NCBI GenBank assembly: GCA_017459315.1
Contig: JAFUDD010000275.1
Location: 1 to 5,480, forward strand
Reading direction: 5' to 3'
Length of the DNA: 5,480 bases
Source of the DNA: Clostridia bacterium
GTDB taxonomy: Bacteria; Bacillota_A; Clostridia; Christensenellales; CAG-138
In this document: piece by piece, positions 1 through 5,480 of the stretch
Layout: the number at the start of each line of letters is the position of its first letter
Position numbering within the stretch: position 1 is the first letter of the stretch
The notes under the pieces: generated by a model
What the model saw: only the letters and a program-made list of their open reading frames with translations
What the model was told of the DNA's origin: nothing
Database searches by the model: none
Position numbers and translations under genes: made by a program

Positions 1-2999
1 ACGATCTCGAACGGCTTGACGGCAAGCGTCGCCGTCTGACCGTCGAACGGAAGCTCCGCAAGGTTGTTTTCCATAAGGTCGCATAGGTAGGCTTTCGTAA
101 AGCCCGGCGCGACGGACAAATGAACGGTGCGGCGCGCCCGGTAAGCATCGTAGGCGCGGACGATCATATCGTCGCCGTCCTCGGCCTTCTTCACGACCTC
201 CAAAATCACATTGTCCGCATCGACGGACGCGAGCGAGAAGCAGTCCGCAAGGTCGCCGCCATGCGGCGCGATTCGGACGGCCGACAGCGGCTGATTCAGC
301 CGGTACGCCGCCTGCACGACGCCCGCGGCGCGGAAGTCGCCCGTATGCGGCAGCAACGTATAGGTGAAGCGGTGCAGCCCCTGATCCGCCTCCGGGTTCG
401 GGAACGTGCCGCATTTGAGCATCGTGACCTTCACGGTCGTGCCCTCGATGCTGCAGCCGTACTTGCTGTCGTTTAAGATGCCGACGCCGTAGCCGTATTC
501 CGAGAGGTCGAGCCACTTATGCCCATAGACCTCGAACCGCGCCTTGTCCCAGCTTGTGTTGCGATGGATCGGGCGGGTCACATGGCCGTATTGGATCTCG
601 AATGTCGCCGTGTCCGTGTTCAGATCGAGCGGGAACGCGGCCTTCAGAATCTGATGGTGCTCATGCCAATCCAGCTCGGTTTCGATGTCGATACCCTCGC
701 GCTCGGAATACAGCCAGATCTTCTGGCAGATCTCCGATTGCAGATAGGTGCGGCGGATCGCAAAGCCTGCGCGCGCGCCGTCATAGATCGGCTCGACCGT
801 GCAGGGCGTATCGAGCGTCCATTGCTTTTGCGTGTAGTATTCGCTGATCTCCCAGTTGTCGTAAACGCGCGGCAGATCCTCAAACGTCTGCAGCTCGTTC
901 GCGGCCTGGCCGGGCAGCAGCACATTCCGCTGCGCCGCCTTGTCGAACAGCTCGACGATCCGGCCCGCCTCGTCCACGGTCAGCCGGTATAGGCGGTTTT
1001 CGGCGGTGCGCCCGCTGACTGCAACATCGCAGACCGCCGGCGTATCCGGGATCACGCGCCAGCCGAACGCCGGGATTTCGGGCGTTTCGCGCGTTTCGCC
1101 GTCCACCGTGACCGTGCCGCGTACCGGGAAGCCGAGCGCGTTATACACGAGTACGCCGCCGTCGGAACCGATGCGCGCCGCAAGGGATGCGGCCTTTTCC
1201 GCTTTGACGCGGTCGCCGTAGGCATTGATCTCGGCATAGTCCCGATCAGTCAGGTCGTAAACGGACTTGATCGACGAGCCGGGGATGATATCGTGGAACT
1301 GGTTATGGAGCACCTTTTCCCAATGGTCCCAAAGTCCCTTTTCGTCATAGGCGCCGCCGAAGAGCAGGTCGGTGTAGGAGAGCGTTTCCAGCTTCTGCAG
1401 CAGAAATTCGCTCTTGCGGTTGTTGCGTTTATTCTTGGCAATCGAGGTATAGGTGCCGCGATGAAATTCCAGATACAGCTCGCCGACCCAGCGCGGCGTT
1501 TCTTTCTTCTCGAGGCAGGCGCGGTCGAACTGCTCGCGCACCTTGTCCAAGTGCGGCAGCAGCAGCCCCGTTTCGGTCACCGGCATTCCCGGCAGACCGT
1601 AGGCCAGACGGCGCTGCACCTCCAGCATCTTTTCGGTCGGGCCGCCGCCGCCGTCCCCGAAGCCGAACGTCGTGAACTGGCGGTTCGCGTAATCCTTTTG
1701 CAGATATTTATGCCACGTGCCCTTGATCTCGGATGGCGTCAGCTTGCCGTTGTAGGTCGTTGTGCGCGCGGGGACGGGCGCATACTTTTGCGTTGTGATG
1801 AAATTCGTGAAAATCTCGGTGCCGTCGATGCCCTGCCACAGGAACGTATCGACCGGCATGGTGTTGGTGTCGTTCCAGCTGATTTTGGAGGTAACGAAAT
1901 GCCGGATGCCGCTCTTGCGCAAAATCTGCGGCAGCGCGGCGCTGTATCCGAACACGTCGGGCAGGAACAGGATATAGTTCTCTTTGCCGAACTCCTCACG
2001 GAAGAACCGCTTGCCGTGCATGAGCTGCCGCACAAAGCTCTCGCCGCTGACAAGGTTGCAGTCGGCTTCGAGGTACATCGCCCCCTCCGGCTCCCAGCGC
2101 CCCTCGCGGATGCGCTGCCGCAGCTCCTCGTATTTTTGCGGCGCGGTCGCTTTCAAATATTGATACAGGTTCGGCTGCGACAGCATGAACTTGTATTCCG
2201 GGAAGCGGCGCATCAGCGCCAGCGCCGTCGAAAAGCTGCGCTGCACCTTTTCCATCGTCTGATAGCGGTTCCACTTCCATTCCACGTCGATGTGCGTGTG
2301 CCCGATGCAGGTGACGATCGGCTTGCCCTCCGGCGTGCAGACCTTGCCGTAGAACTCCGTATACAGATAGTCGATGGCCTTTTCCACGGAGGCGGAATAT
2401 GCGTCGCTTTGCGGTTCGCGCAGGTCAAGCAGATTGACCGCCGCGGTCATGTGCTTTAGGATCGCGCGGTAGTCCGCCGAATCCGGCTCTGTGATCACCG
2501 CCGTGTCGAGCATGACGGCAAGGTCGTACCAAAGATGCTCGGTGCGCTCCTCCACATAGGAGAGCGTCAGCTCACATTCGACCGAGCCCGGCTCCAAGCT
2601 CAGATAGAAGTAGTTCAAAAGGTCATAATCGGTATCGGGCGCAAGCACGGCCTCGGTGTGGTTCACGTCGAAGCCCTGCGCGATTTCGCCGTTCAGATAC
2701 AAGAGCGATTGCGGGTTCATGCAGCCGTTGCCGCTGCGCCCGGTGTCGCAGGTCAGCACAAGGCGGCAATGCGGCCTTGCGGCGGGCGTATGAAAATTCT
2801 CGCGCATCCATACATGCCCGTCATAGCCTTCGTAGCGTTGGTGCGGCGCAGCAAGCTGCCAGCCCTCGGCGGGCGGGCAATCGTTTTCCTTGTAGCCCGC
2901 GTAGACGTACTCGACCGGGCCGATCTCGCCCGCGGGGAGCGAGCGATTCTTCCAAAGCTGCTCCAGAATGATCCGGATGCGTTCCTCCTGGTGTGTCAT
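1..2999 (-). CDS. GH38 alpha-mannosidase, C-terminus cut by window edge
   Basis: An open frame of 999 codons running off the left edge. Bacterial GH38 proteins are about 1000-1050 residues, and the last visible residues (VKPFEI) match the usual near-terminal motif, so probably only a few to a few tens of residues are missing. Family role: retaining, metal-dependent (usually zinc) removal of alpha-mannose. Domains: N-terminal beta-rich region (about 1-222), catalytic GH38N barrel (about 229-490), helical middle domain (about 500-590), C-terminal beta-sandwich (about 605 to end). Visible active-site motifs are HTHIDVEW (234-241; metal ligands H236 and D238), FLPDVFGY (345-352; D348 as nucleophile and ligand), TSKISWN (371-377), GFGDGGGGPT (446-455; D449 is a possible acid/base), GELYLEFHRGTYTS (506-519) and NQFHDIIPGSS (566-576; H569 ligand). 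The C-terminal domain shows NELQTFEDLP (701-710), RPIHRNTSWD (809-818) and GILNDSKYG (840-848). There is no signal peptide. The ATG is the only plausible initiator, but its Shine-Dalgarno is unusually distant. Linkage specificity cannot be read from the sequence. Confidence 0.95.
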   Translation of the reverse strand, partial: MTHQEERIRIILEQLWKNRSLPAGEIGPVEYVYAGYKENDCPPAEGWQLAAPHQRYEGYDGHVWMRENFHTPAARPHCRLVLTCDTGRSGNGCMNPQSLLYLNGEIAQGFDVNHTEAVLAPDTDYDLLNYFYLSLEPGSVECELTLSYVEERTEHLWYDLAVMLDTAVITEPDSADYRAILKHMTAAVNLLDLREPQSDAYSASVEKAIDYLYTEFYGKVCTPEGKPIVTCIGHTHIDVEWKWNRYQTMEKVQRSFSTALALMRRFPEYKFMLSQPNLYQYLKATAPQKYEELRQRIREGRWEPEGAMYLEADCNLVSGESFVRQLMHGKRFFREEFGKENYILFLPDVFGYSAALPQILRKSGIRHFVTSKISWNDTNTMPVDTFLWQGIDGTEIFTNFITTQKYAPVPARTTTYNGKLTPSEIKGTWHKYLQKDYANRQFTTFGFGDGGGGPTEKMLEVQRRLAYGLPGMPVTETGLLLPHLDKVREQFDRACLEKKETPRWVGELYLEFHRGTYTSIAKNKRNNRKSEFLLQKLETLSYTDLLFGGAYDEKGLWDHWEKVLHNQFHDIIPGSSIKSVYDLTDRDYAEINAYGDRVKAEKAASLAARIGSDGGVLVYNALGFPVRGTVTVDGETRETPEIPAFGWRVIPDTPAVCDVAVSGRTAENRLYRLTVDEAGRIVELFDKAAQRNVLLPGQAANELQTFEDLPRVYDNWEISEYYTQKQWTLDTPCTVEPIYDGARAGFAIRRTYLQSEICQKIWLYSEREGIDIETELDWHEHHQILKAAFPLDLNTDTATFEIQYGHVTRPIHRNTSWDKARFEVYGHKWLDLSEYGYGVGILNDSKYGCSIEGTTVKVTMLKCGTFPNPEADQGLHRFTYTLLPHTGDFRAAGVVQAAYRLNQPLSAVRIAPHGGDLADCFSLASVDADNVILEVVKKAEDGDDMIVRAYDAYRARRTVHLSVAPGFTKAYLCDLMENNLAELPFDGQTATLAVKPFEI

Positions 3000-3009
3000 C
3001 GGTGATGTT

Positions 3010-3023
3010 GTCGGTCGCCCGAC
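3010..3023 (-). promoter_or_regulatory. Small GNRA-capped hairpin in the GH38 leader
   Basis: The minus-strand sequence GTCGGGCGACCGAC folds as a perfect 5-bp GTCGG/CCGAC stem with a GCGA tetraloop, a member of the stable GNRA class. It sits one base downstream of the Shine-Dalgarno and 10 bases upstream of the ATG. There is no U-tract, so it is not an intrinsic terminator. A role in setting ribosome spacing is inferred. Confidence 0.5.
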
Positions 3024-3024
3024 G

Positions 3025-3031
3025 CTCCTTT
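3025..3031 (-). promoter_or_regulatory. Distant Shine-Dalgarno of the GH38 gene
   Basis: AAAGGAG is read on the minus strand in the gap after the GH28 stop. It sits 25 bases before the ATG at 2999, well beyond the usual 5-9. The GH38 frame has no ATG, GTG or TTG between them. A hairpin at 3010-3023 would cut the effective spacing to about 11 bases if folded. Confidence 0.65.
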
Positions 3032-3052
3032 CTTTGGATGTACAGTTGGGTT

Positions 3053-4342
3053 TCAGACCTCGGACAAAAGCGCCCGCATGGCGTCGTCCTCGGTAAAGGT
3101 GACGTTTTCAAACCGTATGCCGGCGGCGTTCTCCGCAGTGACGCGGGAAAGCGGCCGGTTTTGCAGCGTGTTCCCGACGCCGGGCCGAACGTCCCAAACG
3201 CCCGTCGGCCAGTCCGTTTTGCGGCGCAGACGGAACGAACAGTCGGCAAACGTTACGCCGTCGATGTTTTTTGTCTGCTCGTCGCCGTAGATCACAATGC
3301 CGCCCTCGGCCTCGGCGCGGACGTTTTCAAAGACGATATTCTTCACCGTGCCGATGTGTGTTTCGGGGTAGCGGCGGTTGGCCGTGATCGCCACGGGCTC
3401 GGCCTTGCCCCACCAGCCGTTGGGGTCGTAAAGCTGCGTGTCGATGCGGATGTTTTGGAAGCGCACGTTTTCGATGCTGCCCTTGTCGCGCAGCTGCAGC
3501 GAGATCGCGCGGTTCGTGTCGGTGATCGTGCAGTCCTTCACCTCCACGTCCGAGAACAGGGCTTCGCTTTCCGAGCCGATCTTAAACGCCGCGGACTTCG
3601 AGCGCAGCGTGCAGTTCGATACGCGGATATGCTCGCACGGGCCGTAGGCCGCGGCGGCCTCGGTCGTTTTCAGCACGATACAGTCGTCCGCGCTTGTGAT
3701 GCGGCAGTTTGTGATCGAAACGTTGCTGCACGCGTCGGGGTCGATGCCGTCGCAGTTCGCCATGCAAAGGTTGTTGTCGATCGTGATGCCGTCGATGGTT
3801 ACGTCACGGCAGCCGACCATGTGCACGGTCCAAAACGCGCTGTTTTGCAGCGTCACCTGCCGCATCGAAAACCGCCGCACATTTTCGATATACAGCAGCG
3901 GCGCGCGCGGATAGAACAGACCTTCGATGTGGTCGCCGAACGTTTCGCCGTAAAAGATGGCTTCGTTGCCGTCGATGGCGCCCTCGCCGGAAAAGACAAT
4001 GTCCTCGGCGTCGAGCGCGTGGATAAACTTCATCTGCGGCCCGCCCGAATAGTCGCACTTGGCGTAGGACGGCAGGTCGCGCTGCGCATAGGTGAAATGT
4101 CCGCCGTCCGGCAGGAAATCGTCGAACCGATCCGACGCCTTCCAGACGCCGCCCGCCTCCAGATGCACCTCGGTACGGCTGTATATGCGCACATACCCGG
4201 TGCGGAACGTATGCCCTGCGGGGAAGACAACCGCGCTTTGCGCCGCTTCGCGCCCTGCGGCCTCCATCGCCGCGCGCACCGCCGCGGTATCGTCCGTCAC
4301 GCCGTCGCCGACCGCGCCGAAATCCAAAATATTGAGGATCAT
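3053..4342 (-). CDS. GH28-family beta-helix glycosidase (polygalacturonase-like, non-canonical active site)
   Basis: A complete 429-residue protein. It opens with the pectin-enzyme beta-helix signature DFGAVGDGVTDDT (7-19). A strand-rich right-handed beta-helix follows, with repeating coils such as VSITNC, IRVSNC and VEVKDC. GH28 enzymes hydrolyse galacturonosyl linkages in homogalacturonan or rhamnogalacturonan by inversion, using three aspartates. Candidate residues here are D198 in NCDGID (the NTD position), then D219-D220 in SADDC. The usual GHG is replaced by KIGSES (254-259) and the usual RIK by LRDK (284-287). WWGKAEP (310-316) is, from memory, typical of a bacterial GH28 subgroup. No signal peptide is seen, so it probably acts on imported oligosaccharides in the cytoplasm, perhaps as an exo-enzyme. 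The ATG shares ATGA with the upstream gene's stop codon and has GGAG 7 bases upstream, indicating translational coupling. Eleven cysteines are present, several at equivalent coil positions. Family membership is strong; calling it a true polygalacturonase is only tentative. Confidence 0.9.
   Translation of the reverse strand: MILNILDFGAVGDGVTDDTAAVRAAMEAAGREAAQSAVVFPAGHTFRTGYVRIYSRTEVHLEAGGVWKASDRFDDFLPDGGHFTYAQRDLPSYAKCDYSGGPQMKFIHALDAEDIVFSGEGAIDGNEAIFYGETFGDHIEGLFYPRAPLLYIENVRRFSMRQVTLQNSAFWTVHMVGCRDVTIDGITIDNNLCMANCDGIDPDACSNVSITNCRITSADDCIVLKTTEAAAAYGPCEHIRVSNCTLRSKSAAFKIGSESEALFSDVEVKDCTITDTNRAISLQLRDKGSIENVRFQNIRIDTQLYDPNGWWGKAEPVAITANRRYPETHIGTVKNIVFENVRAEAEGGIVIYGDEQTKNIDGVTFADCSFRLRRKTDWPTGVWDVRPGVGNTLQNRPLSRVTAENAAGIRFENVTFTEDDAMRALLSEV
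4339..4342 (-). other. ATGA stop/start overlap of GH105 and GH28 genes
   Basis: On the minus strand the GH28 ATG (4342-4340) and the GH105 TGA (4341-4339) share bases as ATGA. This is a classic translational-coupling junction and shows that the two genes are co-transcribed. Confidence 0.95.
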
Positions 4343-5454
4343 ACAGGCGCTCCGTTCTCCGCCAAAAGCGGCAGGGCTTCGAGCAGGAACAGAATCGCCA
4401 TCGCGGTGCCGTAGGGCATCGGCTTTAATTCGATCTGCTTATAAAAATCCACGGAATCCCGCCCCATCGGCGTCCCGTAGGACACCTGCCGCACGGTGCC
4501 GGTTTCGTCGATGCAGTCCAGAATCGGATCAAGCGCCTTTAGGGCGACGGCCTTGTACCGCGCATCCAAAAGCCCCATCCGCACGCCTGCGAGCAGGCCA
4601 TAGCCGAACCCGCACGTGCAGCTGGCTTCGAGGTAGGAGGAGGGATCGTCCACGAGCGTGTGCCACATGCCCTCAGGGCTTTGGAACGCTTCGAGCGCGT
4701 CGGCCTGCGCCGTCAGCACTTCGCCAAGATACCGGACAAGATACGGCTCGCAGTCGATCATCGTGAGCAGCTCCGGGATCGCGGCGGTCAGCCAGCTGTT
4801 GCCGCGGCCCCAGCGCCCGCGCGCAAAATTGTGCCGCCCGTTGAACGTCCAGCCGTGAAAGAACAGCCCGGTAGCAGGATCTGCCAGATAGCGGATGTGC
4901 AGCAAAAACTGATACTTGACTTCGGCGATCCAGTCCGCACGGTGCTCGATCCGGCCCATATTGGCGAGGAACAGCACCGCCATGAACAGCGTATCGTCCC
5001 AAAGCTCCTGGTCGTTCAGCGTGTCCGAGGTCAGATGCTGAAAGCCGCCGCCGCGCGTTTTGGGCAGCTCGTTCATCAGCCAATCGGCCCACTCGCGGCA
5101 GATCGCGCCGTATCGTTCGTCCTTCGTCAGCTCATACAAATAGGAAAGCGTGAGCATCGGCGCGGTCGTGTTGACGTTTTTGCCGGGCAGGCCCTCCGCA
5201 AGACGCGCTTCGTAAAAATCCGTCAGCTCGCCAAGCACGGCGCCGTCGCCGGTCGCCTGATAATACTTCCAAAAGCCGTAGAGACCGACGCCCTGCGTCC
5301 ACTCCCAATGCCGGTATTTCAAAATCTCCTTGGCCGGGACGGACGTGTTCTTCATGCCCTCCAAGAACTTTTCATCGTCCTCGTATAAAACGTTCCGGAA
5401 CTTTTGAATCAAAAGCCGCAGCTTCTGCTCGGTGCGCTCTTTTTGCGTCTGCAT
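4339..5454 (-). CDS. GH105/GH88-type unsaturated glycuronyl hydrolase (YteR-like)
   Basis: A complete 371-residue protein, matching the usual length of the YteR/YesR family (about 370). Family knowledge: these enzymes hydrate and remove the 4,5-unsaturated uronic acid that polysaccharide lyases leave at the non-reducing end of pectic or other uronic oligosaccharides. Visible motifs of the (alpha/alpha)6 barrel are WEWTQGVGLYG (50-60), NVNTTAPM (93-100), GGGFQH (135-140), LWDDTLFM (151-158, with D154 aligning to the catalytic Asp143 of YteR), HGWTF (200-204), WGRGNSW (215-221), EAS (276-278) and a C-terminal YGTAMA (348-353). There is no signal peptide or membrane segment, so it is probably cytoplasmic. 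The ATG is preceded by AGGGAGG with a spacing of about 8 bases, which supports this start. It is first of three visible genes and its TGA overlaps the next ATG. It lacks an Asp between residues 80 and 111, where the family normally places its first active-site Asp. GH88 and GH105 cannot be separated by eye; GH105 is favoured. The family call is firm and the exact substrate is unknown. Confidence 0.93.
   Translation of the reverse strand: MQTQKERTEQKLRLLIQKFRNVLYEDDEKFLEGMKNTSVPAKEILKYRHWEWTQGVGLYGFWKYYQATGDGAVLGELTDFYEARLAEGLPGKNVNTTAPMLTLSYLYELTKDERYGAICREWADWLMNELPKTRGGGFQHLTSDTLNDQELWDDTLFMAVLFLANMGRIEHRADWIAEVKYQFLLHIRYLADPATGLFFHGWTFNGRHNFARGRWGRGNSWLTAAIPELLTMIDCEPYLVRYLGEVLTAQADALEAFQSPEGMWHTLVDDPSSYLEASCTCGFGYGLLAGVRMGLLDARYKAVALKALDPILDCIDETGTVRQVSYGTPMGRDSVDFYKQIELKPMPYGTAMAILFLLEALPLLAENGAPV
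4350..4353 (-). promoter_or_regulatory. Ribosome binding site of the GH28 gene
   Basis: GGAG lies inside the last codons of the GH105 gene, 7 bases before the ATG at 4342. A second GGAG lies at 4360-4357. Together they support the overlapping start. Confidence 0.75.
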
Positions 5455-5462
5455 CCGCGTTC

Positions 5463-5469
5463 CCTCCCT
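5463..5469 (-). promoter_or_regulatory. Ribosome binding site of the GH105 gene
   Basis: AGGGAGG is read on the minus strand, 8 bases before the ATG at 5454. It fixes the start codon. Only 26 bases upstream of the start lie in the window, so no promoter can be judged. Confidence 0.85.
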
Positions 5470-5480
5470 GCTGGATTCTA

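Larger units (their letters stand above)
3000..3052 (-). other. GH28-GH38 intergenic spacer (53 bases)
   Basis: This is the only full intergenic gap in the window. It holds the GH38 Shine-Dalgarno and the hairpin described separately. No promoter boxes and no terminator are visible, so the GH38 gene most likely belongs to the same transcript as the two upstream genes. Confidence 0.7.

Noticed and set aside
1293..2459. A 388-codon open frame on the plus strand opposite the GH38 gene
   Set aside because: It lies fully antisense to the catalytic core of a recognisable GH38 gene, has no good ribosome binding site that I could see, and has the composition of an antisense shadow.
1..2999. Frameshift or decay in the GH38 gene
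   Set aside because: I translated the frame from 2999 to 3 and found no stop. All expected catalytic and C-terminal motifs occur in order, so the gene is intact apart from the window edge.
3010..3023. The intergenic hairpin as an intrinsic terminator between GH28 and GH38
   Set aside because: The stem is only 5 bp and is followed by AACATCACCG rather than a run of U, so termination is not supported.
3036..3052. A promoter for GH38 in the intergenic gap
   Set aside because: The gap is 53 bases and shows no recognisable -35/-10 pair, so read-through from the upstream genes is the simpler explanation.
2993..4414. A 473-codon open frame on the plus strand opposite the GH28 gene
   Set aside because: The GH28 gene on the minus strand has clear family motifs over its whole length. 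The plus-strand translation is low-complexity, Arg/Ala/Val-rich and matches no family I recognise. Long antisense frames are expected in GC-rich genes.
4660..5388. A 242-codon open frame on the plus strand opposite the GH105 gene
   Set aside because: It is antisense to conserved GH105 motifs, and its translation resembles no known domain.
5470..5480. TAG at 5480-5478 on the minus strand as the stop codon of an upstream gene
   Set aside because: Only three bases of evidence are available, and no upstream coding sequence is in the window to test it.

Overview
The window is a fragment of a carbohydrate-degradation operon. All three genes lie on the minus strand and together fill nearly the whole window. 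In transcription order, right to left, they are: a GH105/GH88-type unsaturated glycuronyl hydrolase (5454-4339), a GH28-family right-handed beta-helix glycosidase (4342-3053), and a GH38 alpha-mannosidase (2999 to beyond the left edge; 999 codons visible, with only the extreme C-terminus missing). The first two genes overlap by 4 bases (ATGA). The second and third are separated by 53 bases that contain a Shine-Dalgarno sequence and a small hairpin.

The DNA is GC-rich (roughly 60% by eye) with strongly GC-biased third codon positions and strong purine-rich Shine-Dalgarno sites. The protein sequences resemble those of polysaccharide-degrading Firmicutes. A gut or plant-litter clostridium (Oscillospiraceae-like) is my best guess, but this is inference, because no phylogenetic marker is present.

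None of the three proteins has a signal peptide or membrane segment, so they should act in the cytoplasm on imported oligosaccharides. GH105/GH88 enzymes remove the unsaturated 4-deoxy uronic acid that polysaccharide lyases leave at the non-reducing end. GH28 enzymes usually hydrolyse galacturonosyl linkages, and GH38 enzymes remove alpha-mannose. GH105 plus GH28 is a familiar pectin/rhamnogalacturonan pairing. The GH38 is the odd partner: it points either to a mixed diet of plant-cell glycans or to one substrate in which uronic acid and mannose are linked, such as glucuronomannan or xanthan-like side chains. Transporter, regulator and lyase genes would have to lie outside the window.

No RNA gene, mobile element, CRISPR array, repeat family, promoter or terminator was found. 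The most interesting points are the gene combination, the non-canonical GH28 active-site signature, the missing acidic residue in the region of the first GH105 active-site Asp, and a GNRA-capped hairpin between the GH38 Shine-Dalgarno and its start codon.
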